Translations under genes and position numbers: made by a program
The notes under the pieces: generated by a model
Seen by the model: the letters and a program-made list of their open reading frames with translations, nothing else
What the model was told of the DNA's origin: nothing
The model's database searches: none
NCBI GenBank assembly: GCA_012515255.1
Contig: JAAYYR010000123.1
Span: 1 to 9,203, forward strand
Length of the DNA stretch: 9,203 nt
Direction: 5' to 3'
Origin: Clostridia bacterium
GTDB lineage: Bacteria > Bacillota > Dehalobacteriia > UBA4068
Shown: in pieces, positions 1-5,471 of the stretch
How positions within the stretch are numbered: position 1 is the stretch's first letter
Layout: each line of letters opens with the position of its first letter

Positions 1-272
1 GCGGAAATATTACCGCTTTTGAGATTTTCCAAATCGCTATTGCTGCCCTGTACCCGCACCTGCACCTGATCTGTGGTTTCCATGATCGCCAGCTCGGAGC
101 TTAAATTGCGTATCTCCAAAGGTACGGTGAACATAGCGTCGGCAAGCGGGTTTTGGGTCACAATCACATAGCCCCAAAGCAGCAAAGCAATAACAATAGC
201 GCTGATTTTATAGCCATAAAAGCCCGGAGGCTGCCAGAATTTATTCTGCCAAAAACTCTTTTTATCACTCAT
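1..272 (-). CDS. cdaR: CdaR (YbbR-domain) regulator of diadenylate cyclase, 5' part only
   Basis: Only the first 90 codons are present; the gene continues past the left edge. The translation begins MSDKKSFWQN, has a short cytoplasmic head rich in aromatic and basic residues, one membrane segment at about residues 23-38 (ISAIVIALLLWGYVIV), then the beginning of an extracytoplasmic YbbR repeat (TVPLEIRNLSSELAI at about 49-63). This is the usual CdaR topology: one N-terminal helix and several outside YbbR domains. In Bacillota CdaR binds CdaA and tunes its c-di-AMP output. The ATG at 272 overlaps the cdaA stop by 8 bp and has a GAGG motif 8 bases upstream inside cdaA, so the two are probably translationally coupled. 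glmM commonly follows in this operon, but that part is outside the window. The identification is by N-terminal pattern and neighbour. Confidence 0.85.
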   Translation of the reverse strand, partial: MSDKKSFWQNKFWQPPGFYGYKISAIVIALLLWGYVIVTQNPLADAMFTVPLEIRNLSSELAIMETTDQVQVRVQGSNSDLENLKSGNIS

Positions 273-1089
273 CGACGCACCTCTTTCCCGCCGTTTTCTG
301 GAAAATGCCGCCACGGGTCAGCTCGCTGGAGAGCAGCTCGCGCAATTGCTTCTCATCCAAATGGCGGATCAGCTTGCCCTCATTAGCCAGCGAGATAATC
401 CCGGTTTCCTCGGAAACTACGAGGGCCAGGGCATCGGATACCTCGGTAATGCCGATGGCGGCGCGGTGGCGCGTGCCAAGAGACAGGCTGATATAGGGAT
501 TATCAGAGAGCGGCAGAAAGCAGGCGGCGGCAGCCACCCGGTCGCCGCGGATGACCGTAGCCCCGTCATGCAGCGGCGTATTGGGGACGAAGATATTGAC
601 CAGCAATTCCCCTGTGACCCGCGCGTCGACGCTGATGCCGGTATCGATATAATCTTGCAGGCCGGTGTCGCGCTCAATCAGCACCAGCATGCCGGTCTTA
701 GTTTTGGCGCAGGCTACGGCGGCGCCGATAATTTCATCGATCACATGGGCGATATCCTGGCTGGAAAGATAATTGCGGGCAATATTAAATAAATTGCCGC
801 GGCCAAGCTGCTCTAAGGCCCGGCGCAGCTCCGGCTGGAAAATAACCGCCAAAGCCAAAAAGAGCACGGCCCAGATCTCGGATAAAATCCAATGCAGGGC
901 GTGCAGGCCGATATAATCGCTGATAAAAGCCGTGATCAATAAAACCACCAAGCCTTTGATCAGCTGTACGGCCCGGGTGCCTCGGATCAAAAGCAAAAAA
1001 TGGTAAATGATAAAAGATAGCACAGCAATATCGAGCACTGAGGCCAGGTAATTCCATACCGTCCAATCAGTCATCGCGGAAAAAAACAC
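265..1089 (-). CDS. cdaA: CdaA membrane diadenylate cyclase (c-di-AMP synthase)
   Basis: The enzyme condenses two ATP into cyclic di-AMP, a second messenger controlling potassium and osmolyte uptake and cell-wall homeostasis. With the chosen start the protein is 274 aa, close to B. subtilis CdaA (273). Three N-terminal membrane segments lie at about residues 16-35, 46-65 and 66-84, followed by the family signature FQPELRRALEQLGRG (about 84-98). The DisA_N cyclase domain has the two catalytic motifs: DGA at about 175-177 (in PNTPLHDGA) and RHR at about 207-209 (in GTRHRAAIG). Both are intact, so it should be active. The frame is open to a GTG at 1104, but the GTG at 1089 is preferred because GAGGGGG (1102-1096) sits six bases before it, while the 1104 GTG has no ribosome binding site; an ATG at 1074 is 21 bases from that motif, too far. 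It overlaps cdaR downstream by 8 bp. Confidence 0.95.
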   Translation of the reverse strand: MFFSAMTDWTVWNYLASVLDIAVLSFIIYHFLLLIRGTRAVQLIKGLVVLLITAFISDYIGLHALHWILSEIWAVLFLALAVIFQPELRRALEQLGRGNLFNIARNYLSSQDIAHVIDEIIGAAVACAKTKTGMLVLIERDTGLQDYIDTGISVDARVTGELLVNIFVPNTPLHDGATVIRGDRVAAAACFLPLSDNPYISLSLGTRHRAAIGITEVSDALALVVSEETGIISLANEGKLIRHLDEKQLRELLSSELTRGGIFQKTAGKRCVDE

Positions 1090-1102
1090 GCATTTCCCCC
1101 TC
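1087..1102 (-). promoter_or_regulatory. Ribosome binding site and GTG start of cdaA
   Basis: On the minus strand GAGGGGG (1102-1096) is followed by the six bases AAATGC and then GTG (1089-1087), in frame with CdaA. This spacing decides the start against the GTG at 1104 and the ATG at 1074. Out-of-frame ATG at 1093 lies directly after the purine tract and is too close to be used efficiently. A run of seven T follows the start (1086-1080). Confidence 0.6.
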
Positions 1103-1198
1103 ACTTTAAGCCGGCCGCATCAGCGCGCAAAAATAATAATGACGGGGCGCGGCGACCATAACCGAATCTTTATCCTTTTTTATTCTCCAAGCCGTGAA

Positions 1199-1254
1199 AA
1201 AACCCTTTCTACCCTTGCGTAAAAGGGTTTTCCGGCATGCCGAAAAAGGGTTTT
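1199..1254. repeat. Three AAAGGGTTTT boxes at an exact 23-bp period, possible operator array
   Basis: The 10-mer AAAGGGTTTT occurs at 1222-1231 and 1245-1254 on the plus strand, and as its reverse complement AAAACCCTTT at 1199-1208. The three centres (1203.5, 1226.5, 1249.5) are spaced by exactly 23 bp. The second and third copies extend to the 13-mer AAAAGGGTTTTCC (1221-1233, 1244-1256) and flank the perfect palindrome CGGCATGCCG (1233-1242). The array lies in the gap between divergent cdaA and the DUF881 gene, about 10 bp upstream of a TATAAT hexamer. The first and second copies could also pair as a 10-bp RNA stem with a 13-base loop. Function is not known; regulator binding is an inference from the position and periodicity. 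Confidence 0.6.
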
Positions 1255-1265
1255 CCCTTCATACG

Positions 1266-1271
1266 TATAAT
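1266..1271 (+). promoter_or_regulatory. Possible -10 element for the DUF881-dapB gene run
   Basis: A perfect TATAAT lies 55 bases before the ATG of the first plus-strand gene, which would give a leader of roughly 50 nt. No good -35 hexamer is visible at 16-18 bp upstream, where the sequence is part of the AAAGGGTTTT repeat, so the promoter may depend on an activator or another sigma factor, or the match may be chance. The AGGAG ribosome binding site of the first gene (1308-1312) is 14 bases from its ATG, which is unusually long. Confidence 0.35.
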
Positions 1272-1326
1272 ATCTAGTTACCATTATATATCCTCTGCCT
1301 GAGATTTAGGAGAAAAATAAGCAAAA

Positions 1327-2112
1327 ATGGCCGATAAAAAAAGAAAAAGCATTAAACAAAGAAATATACTTTTTCTGTCTTTGATTTCTTTCATCCTAGG
1401 CGTGATGATCATGACCAGCATACACACGAACCACTCGGCGATTGCGGCGACGGAAAGCAAGACGCGGGAAGTCGTGGATTATATTGAAACGCTGGAGGCC
1501 GAGGTCGGCGCGCTGGAGGCAGAAATCAATGCTACGCGAGAGCAGATCAAAGCGCTGGAATCGTCCCAAGCACAAGAGGAGACGCAGCTTTCCTATCTAA
1601 ATAGCCTGGCCGGCGGCTTGAGCGTCCGCGCCCGGCTGACAGATATGGAAGGTCCCGGCATCGTTATAACCCTGGATGATAATGCGGTAGGCGCCGCCTT
1701 GGCGCAAAAGAATAACCCCTCTACCTACCGTGCCGAAAATTATATCGTCCATGATAAAGACCTGCTCTATTTAATCCGCGCCCTCTCTCATGCCACGGAG
1801 GCCTGCTCCATCAATGGTCTGCGGCTGACGGACGCCTCAAGCATCCGCTGCGCCGGCACAATTATTCTTATCAATTCCGCGCGCCTGGCGCCACCCTACA
1901 AAATTTCTATTATCGGCGACCAAAAAGAGCTGGTTTCGGCTTTGACAAGTTGCGGTACTTATCTGTCCTTGGTCTACCGCGGCATACCGGTCGAATATGT
2001 CAAGCAGGACAAGCTGATAATCAAAGCCTATGCCGGCGCGTATTCCACCAACTATGTTCAGGTGACGGACGACCGGATCAATTTCCCGCCCCCGGATGAT
2101 CTTTTGCCATAA
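1327..2112 (+). CDS. DUF881 (YlxW/YlxX-like) membrane-anchored coiled-coil protein, first copy
   Basis: A 261-aa protein: basic cytoplasmic head (residues 1-13), one membrane helix (about 14-32), an acidic coiled coil (about 43-85, with heptad-like LEAEVGALEAEI), then the DUF881 domain starting at the GPGIVITLDD signature (109-118). It continues with DLLYLIRAL, INGLRLTDASSI and PPYKISIIGD, the conserved blocks of the family. In B. subtilis the relatives YlxW and YlxX are encoded with sbp between divIB and ftsA, which suggests a divisome-related or envelope role; the biochemical function is unknown. The domain is predicted outside the membrane, single-pass type II. It is the first gene of the plus-strand run, 27 bp before sbp. 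The ATG at 1327 is the only reasonable start, though its AGGAG lies 14 bases upstream. Three cysteines (160, 175, 209) lie in the outer domain. Family assignment is firm; the role is inference. Confidence 0.85.
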   Translation: MADKKRKSIKQRNILFLSLISFILGVMIMTSIHTNHSAIAATESKTREVVDYIETLEAEVGALEAEINATREQIKALESSQAQEETQLSYLNSLAGGLSVRARLTDMEGPGIVITLDDNAVGAALAQKNNPSTYRAENYIVHDKDLLYLIRALSHATEACSINGLRLTDASSIRCAGTIILINSARLAPPYKISIIGDQKELVSALTSCGTYLSLVYRGIPVEYVKQDKLIIKAYAGAYSTNYVQVTDDRINFPPPDDLLP

Positions 2113-2139
2113 ACGAGAATAAGATAAGGAGAAATAACC

Positions 2140-2520
2140 ATGTGGCTGCCGCTTTTGGGCTTAATTGTCGGCTTACTGCTCGGTTCCATCTTTACTTTCA
2201 ATATTCCCATTGAATATGCCAATTATTTGGCGGTCGCCGTGCTGGCGGGGCTGGATTCCCTGCTTGGCGGCTGGAACGCTATTTTCAAGCGCGATTTTGA
2301 CGGCATGACGCTGATCACCGGCTTCTTTGTCAATACCCTGCTTGCCGCGGGACTTGCGGCGCTCGGCGATATGATTGGCATCGATTTATATCTCGCCGCT
2401 GTGGTAGCCTTCGGCATCCGCATTTTCCATAATATCAGCTCCATCCGTCATGAGCTGATTGCGCTTAATCGAAAAAGAAAAGGCAAACGCCAAAGCCATG
2501 GGGGAATAGATCAATCATGA
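2140..2520 (+). CDS. sbp: Small basic family protein Sbp (DUF1290)
   Basis: A 126-aa polytopic membrane protein with about four hydrophobic segments (roughly residues 3-20, 28-44, 57-76, 81-98) and a strongly basic tail (RKRKGKR at 111-117). The stretch from about 36 to 65, with AGLDSLLGGWNAIF and FDGMTLITGFFVN, is characteristic of the small basic family next to ylxW/ylxX and ftsA in Bacillota. No reaction is known for it. The ATG has AGGAG (2127-2131) at eight bases. Its stop overlaps the start of the next DUF881 gene as ATGA, implying coupled translation. That DUF881 genes lie on both sides suggests the three proteins work together in the membrane, but this is inferred from gene order. Confidence 0.9.
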   Translation: MWLPLLGLIVGLLLGSIFTFNIPIEYANYLAVAVLAGLDSLLGGWNAIFKRDFDGMTLITGFFVNTLLAAGLAALGDMIGIDLYLAAVVAFGIRIFHNISSIRHELIALNRKRKGKRQSHGGIDQS

Positions 2521-3287
2521 GGACGAATAGAAATACCAAATCAATATTATGGATCGCCCCACTTACCGTAGTGTTTTTCTGCTTCGGCCTTTTGCTGATG
2601 GCTCAATTCAATACGGCGCAAGCTAAACGCCAGGCTCTGGAAAACGAAAGTTCAGCCAATCTGGCGATGATCATCAAGGGCGTCACCAGCAATAAGGAAG
2701 AGCTGACCGCGCAGTTGGCGGCCTTGAAAGACGAGCTGAAAGAAAGCGAGGCCCTGATCGCCAGCGGCAAAAGCCTGAATAATGCCGTGGTCAACCGTAT
2801 CCTAACCTTAAGCGCCGTAACCGGCGACCGCCAGGTTACCGGCCCCGGCATCACCGTGACCATTACCGGCGAATCAAATCTCATGTATTATGATCTGATT
2901 GATCTAATCAATGAATTATTCGCCTCCGGCGCGGAAGCTATCGCCATCAATGAGACCCGCTTCACCACGCATACCAGTATCACGGAAAAAGCGGTGCGCA
3001 AAACAGCATACGACGGCGCGGGCAATCTCATTTCCGAGGCCGGTTATGTGCCGCTGATCAACGGCAAAGAAGTGCTGTATCCCATTGTGATCAAAGCCAT
3101 CGGCTCGCCGGCGACTTTGGAAACAGGACTCACTTATCCAGGCGGCATCATTGAAAGCCTTAATTCGCTATATATGGTCTACCCGGTGATCAAGCAAATG
3201 GATAATCTGCTTATTCCGGCGGCGCCGGAATATATCTATAAATATGCCCAGGCTCCGGCGACAGGAAACGCCGACTCCGGCAATTAA
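2517..3287 (+). CDS. DUF881 membrane-anchored coiled-coil protein, second copy
   Basis: A 256-aa paralogue of the gene at 1327. It has one membrane helix (about residues 10-30), a coiled coil (about 57-82), and the DUF881 signature GPGITVTI at 109-116, the same position as in the first copy. The blocks DLIDLINELFASGAEAIAIN (about 126-145) and YPIVIKAIG (about 188-196) match the family. Between them, at about 157-187, is a longer segment (TEKAVRKTAYDGAGNLI and following) where the first copy has a shorter loop, so the two are well diverged rather than a recent duplication. The tail (about 240-256) is low-complexity and rich in Ala, Pro and Gly. Its ATG overlaps the sbp stop by 4 bp, with a GGGGGAA motif upstream; the M16 peptidase starts 10 bp after its stop. 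Function unknown; a role in division or envelope assembly is inferred from family context. Confidence 0.85.
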   Translation: MRTNRNTKSILWIAPLTVVFFCFGLLLMAQFNTAQAKRQALENESSANLAMIIKGVTSNKEELTAQLAALKDELKESEALIASGKSLNNAVVNRILTLSAVTGDRQVTGPGITVTITGESNLMYYDLIDLINELFASGAEAIAINETRFTTHTSITEKAVRKTAYDGAGNLISEAGYVPLINGKEVLYPIVIKAIGSPATLETGLTYPGGIIESLNSLYMVYPVIKQMDNLLIPAAPEYIYKYAQAPATGNADSGN

Positions 3288-3297
3288 CGAGGTGACA

Positions 3298-4545
3298 ATG
3301 AACAAATTTACCCTTGACTCCGGCCTGCGCCTGGTGGTGGAATATTTGCCGCATCTGCGCTCCGTGACCAGCGGCATCTGGGTTAACTGCGGCTCCGTCT
3401 ATGAGGATGAATCATTGCGCGGCATCTCCCATTTCCTTGAACATATGCTGTTCAAAGGTACGTCGCGGCGTGACGCTTTGGCCATCGCCAGCGAGATGGA
3501 GGCGGTTGGCGGCGTGCTTAATGCTTTCACCGGCAAGGAGCATACCTGCTACTATGCTCGCTCGCTCGATGAACATTTTTCCAAGCAGATGGATCTGCTG
3601 GCCGATATGTATTGCCATTCCCTACTTGATCAGGCGGAATTCGACCGCGAGAAAAAAGTAATTATCGAAGAAATCAATATGTATGAGGATAGCCCGGATG
3701 AAGTGGCTATGGATCTCTTTGTCAGTACCATTTACCCCAGCCATACTTATGGCCCGCCGATCGTCGGCAGTCTGCAGTCGGTGAAATCCCTGACGCGGGA
3801 GCAGTTGGCGGCCCATTACCACCGCTACTATAGCCCGCAAAACTCTGTGCTGGCCGTGGCCGGTAATATTGAGCCGCAAAGAGTGCGGGAACTCGCGGAG
3901 CAATACTTCAGCGGCTTCAATGGCGGCGAGCCGGCGCCGGAGATCGAACCCCCTGCCACCGCGCCCGGCAACAGCTATGCTTTCAAAGATATTGAGCAAA
4001 GCCATATTTGCCTTGGCTTCCCGGGAGTAAAACTTGCCGACGACGACTATTATGCCGCCACCATTGTCGCCAATGCCTTAGGCGGCGGCGCCAGCTCCCG
4101 CCTTTTCCAGGAAGTGCGGGAAAAAAGAGGCTTGGCCTACAGCGCCTACAGCTATTTGGAGGCCTATGTCAAAGGCGGCTTCCTTATGTCTTATGCCGCC
4201 ACCACGCCCGCCAATGCCGGAGAGCTGATCCAGGTGCTGGCGGAGCAATATGCCCTGCTGCACGGAAAAGGCCTAAGCTCGCGGGAGATCAAGCAAAGCA
4301 AAGACCAGCTTAAGGGTAATTTGCTGCTCAATATGGAAAATACCGCCAATGTTATGAGCAAGCTGGGGCGGGCAGAATTAGCGCTTGGCCGCAACTATGA
4401 TATCGAGGAAACAATAGCCCGCCTCACCGCGGTCAGCGAGGATGATATAGCACGCGTCATCGAGCGAATGATGGGCGCGCGGCAGTTGGTGCTGACCCAA
4501 GTGGGGCCGGAGCAAACCCCTTGCGATATCGAAGGCCTGTGGTAA
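3298..4545 (+). CDS. mlpA: M16 family zinc metallopeptidase (MlpA/YmxG-like)
   Basis: A 415-aa soluble insulinase-type peptidase, close to B. subtilis MlpA/YmxG (about 409 aa). The inverted zinc motif HFLEH is at residues 45-49 (His45, Glu48, His49), and the third ligand is a glutamate in the EEI motif near 124-125. The second half carries LGGGASSRLFQEVREK followed by RGLAYSAYSY, which holds the Arg and Tyr that bind the substrate backbone in this family. All catalytic elements are present, so it should be active; the substrate is unknown. The frame is open upstream to 3244 inside the DUF881 gene, but the ATG at 3298 directly follows GAGGTGA (3289-3295) and begins MNKFTLDSGLRL, the normal family N-terminus. 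No signal peptide is visible. In many Bacillota this gene precedes dut/ymxH and the dap genes and follows pnp; here pnp is replaced by DUF881-sbp-DUF881. Confidence 0.92.
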   Translation: MNKFTLDSGLRLVVEYLPHLRSVTSGIWVNCGSVYEDESLRGISHFLEHMLFKGTSRRDALAIASEMEAVGGVLNAFTGKEHTCYYARSLDEHFSKQMDLLADMYCHSLLDQAEFDREKKVIIEEINMYEDSPDEVAMDLFVSTIYPSHTYGPPIVGSLQSVKSLTREQLAAHYHRYYSPQNSVLAVAGNIEPQRVRELAEQYFSGFNGGEPAPEIEPPATAPGNSYAFKDIEQSHICLGFPGVKLADDDYYAATIVANALGGGASSRLFQEVREKRGLAYSAYSYLEAYVKGGFLMSYAATTPANAGELIQVLAEQYALLHGKGLSSREIKQSKDQLKGNLLLNMENTANVMSKLGRAELALGRNYDIEETIARLTAVSEDDIARVIERMMGARQLVLTQVGPEQTPCDIEGLW

Positions 4546-4584
4546 ATAGCATGGCGGCTGCGACAACCGCCGCGAAAGGATAGA

Positions 4585-5037
4585 ATGAGCGCAACCATAT
4601 TTGTCAAAATAGCCCCCCTACCCCATCATCAAGGCCTGCCGCTGCCCGCTTATCACAGCGAGCAGGCGGCGGGTTTAGATTTAGCCGCGGCAGTAGCTGG
4701 CGATATTCTCCTCGCTCCAGGCGAGCGGTCGCTGATCCCTACCGGCCTGGCTATTGAGCTGCCGCCAGGCTTCGAGGCCCAGGTGCGTCCGCGCAGCGGC
4801 CTGGCAGTGAGGCATGGCGTCACCGTCCTGAACAGCCCCGGCACCATCGACGGCGATTACCGCGGTGAGATTCAGGTGATTTTGATCAATCTGGGTCAAG
4901 AGGTTTTCACCGTCAGCCGCGGCATGCGTATCGCGCAGCTGGTGATCGCTCCCGTGGCTCAAGCCGAGCTGCGCCTCTGTGCCGGCCTTGGCGAAAGCGA
5001 GCGCGGTGCGGACGGCTTCGGCTCCAGCGGCGTTTAG
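4585..5037 (+). CDS. dut: dUTP diphosphatase (dUTPase), trimeric type
   Basis: The enzyme hydrolyses dUTP to dUMP and pyrophosphate, keeping uracil out of DNA and supplying dUMP for thymidylate. At 150 aa it is the normal homotrimeric length, and all five motifs are present in order: AAGLDLAAA (28-36), RPRSGLA (68-74), GTIDGDYRGEI (86-96, with catalytic Asp89), RIAQLVI (115-121) and the C-terminal Gly-rich arm RGADGFGSSG (140-149). It should be fully functional. The ATG has AAGGA four bases upstream. The 39-bp gap from the M16 gene holds a small stem, GGCGG (4553-4557) with CCGCC (4567-4571). Association with mlpA and ymxH is common in Clostridia-type genomes. Confidence 0.96.
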   Translation: MSATIFVKIAPLPHHQGLPLPAYHSEQAAGLDLAAAVAGDILLAPGERSLIPTGLAIELPPGFEAQVRPRSGLAVRHGVTVLNSPGTIDGDYRGEIQVILINLGQEVFTVSRGMRIAQLVIAPVAQAELRLCAGLGESERGADGFGSSGV

Positions 5038-5081
5038 CGGCTGCCAATAAGCGGCCGGCCCGGTATGATTCCTCGTCCCGA

Positions 5082-5114
5082 CGCATAAGCTGATGCAGGA
5101 GGTGTGCTTATGCG
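5082..5114 (+). promoter_or_regulatory. Hairpin burying the start codon of the ymxH-like gene
   Basis: CGCATAAGC (5082-5090) is the exact reverse complement of GCTTATGCG (5106-5114), giving a perfect 9-bp stem with a 15-base loop. The loop (TGATGCAGGAGGTGT) displays the strong AGGAGGTG ribosome binding site, while the ATG (5110-5112) is paired in the 3' arm. Such a fold could limit initiation or respond to temperature, a protein or ribosome passage from dut. The pairing is seen; the regulation is inference. Confidence 0.5.
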
Positions 5115-5364
5115 CCTGAGCGAATTTGCCCAAAAAAAAATTATTAATATCTATAATGGCGAGATCTTGGGTTCCGCCGGCGACAGCGATTTGCTAATCG
5201 ACCCGGCGGACGGACGCATCCTCGAGATCATCCTGCAACCGCCGGGCCGCCTGATCAGCCGGTCAGAAAAGCATCCTATCTCCATTCCCTGGAGCGCGGT
5301 CAAAAAAATCGGCCCGGAAATTATCGTCGTGGATAGTGAGGAAGGAGATGTTTTCCGCCGTTGA
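5110..5364 (+). CDS. ymxH: YlmC/YmxH family PRC-barrel protein
   Basis: An 84-aa protein starting MRLSEFAQKKIINIYNGE. Its pattern is that of the YlmC/YmxH sporulation-associated family: an N-terminal RLSE, a LIDPADGRILEIIL strand pair (about residues 29-42), IPWSAVKKIG (about 57-66) and a final IIVVD strand, all consistent with a single PRC barrel. Family members have unknown biochemical function; YmxH and YlmC sit in conserved Bacillota neighbourhoods. Position after mlpA and dut and before dapB matches the ymxH neighbourhood of B. subtilis (mlpA-ymxH-spoVFA). The ATG at 5110 is chosen because AGGAGG (5097-5102) is seven bases upstream; the in-frame GTG at 5104 overlaps that site. Codons 8-10 contain a nine-A run (5132-5140). 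The start codon is inside a hairpin described separately. Confidence 0.85.
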   Translation: MRLSEFAQKKIINIYNGEILGSAGDSDLLIDPADGRILEIILQPPGRLISRSEKHPISIPWSAVKKIGPEIIVVDSEEGDVFRR

Positions 5365-5418
5365 TCTATCAGGATAAGAATAAAAAAAGGATTTTGCCCG
5401 AAGTTTAGGGAATTAGCG

Positions 5419-5450
5419 TTAGACAGGCAGGCGCCGCCTGCCTTATCTAA
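5419..5450 (+). promoter_or_regulatory. Hairpin in the dapB leader
   Basis: AGGCAGGC (5425-5432) pairs perfectly with GCCTGCCT (5436-5443) around a 3-base loop. A second stem, TTAGA (5419-5423) with TCTAA (5446-5450), stacks below a small internal loop. There is no U-tract after it and it ends eight bases before the GAGGAGG of dapB, so it is not a standard terminator. It may be an mRNA processing or stability element, or a translational control site. The 107-bp ymxH-dapB gap is too short for a lysine riboswitch, and I see no T-box features and no convincing promoter. Confidence 0.5.
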
Positions 5451-5471
5451 TTTGAACGAGGAGGATCCTTT

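Noticed and set aside
1119..1172. A 17-codon minus-strand ORF (starts MVAAPRHYYF) ahead of cdaA, as a possible leader peptide.
   Set aside because: No clear ribosome binding site, no repeated regulatory codons and no attenuator-like stems around it; likely chance.
1105..1326. A c-di-AMP (ydaO-type) riboswitch in the cdaA/DUF881 gap.
   Set aside because: I could not find the multi-stem pseudoknotted layout or its conserved segments; only the short repeats and the palindrome are visible.
3244..3297. Longer N-terminus for the M16 peptidase starting inside the second DUF881 gene.
   Set aside because: The ATG at 3298 has GAGGTGA directly before it and gives the standard family N-terminus; the extension overlaps the DUF881 tail and looks like frame read-through.
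5053..5060. GGCCGGCC palindrome between dut and the ymxH-like gene.
   Set aside because: An eight-base GC palindrome is expected by chance at this base composition and has no companion structure.
4681..5133. A 150-codon minus-strand ORF opposite dut.
   Set aside because: It is an antisense shadow of dut, whose five motifs are intact; the antisense translation resembles no family.
5365..5471. Lysine riboswitch or T-box before dapB.
   Set aside because: The gap is 107 bp, shorter than a lysine riboswitch, with no T-box motif and no terminator/antiterminator pair.
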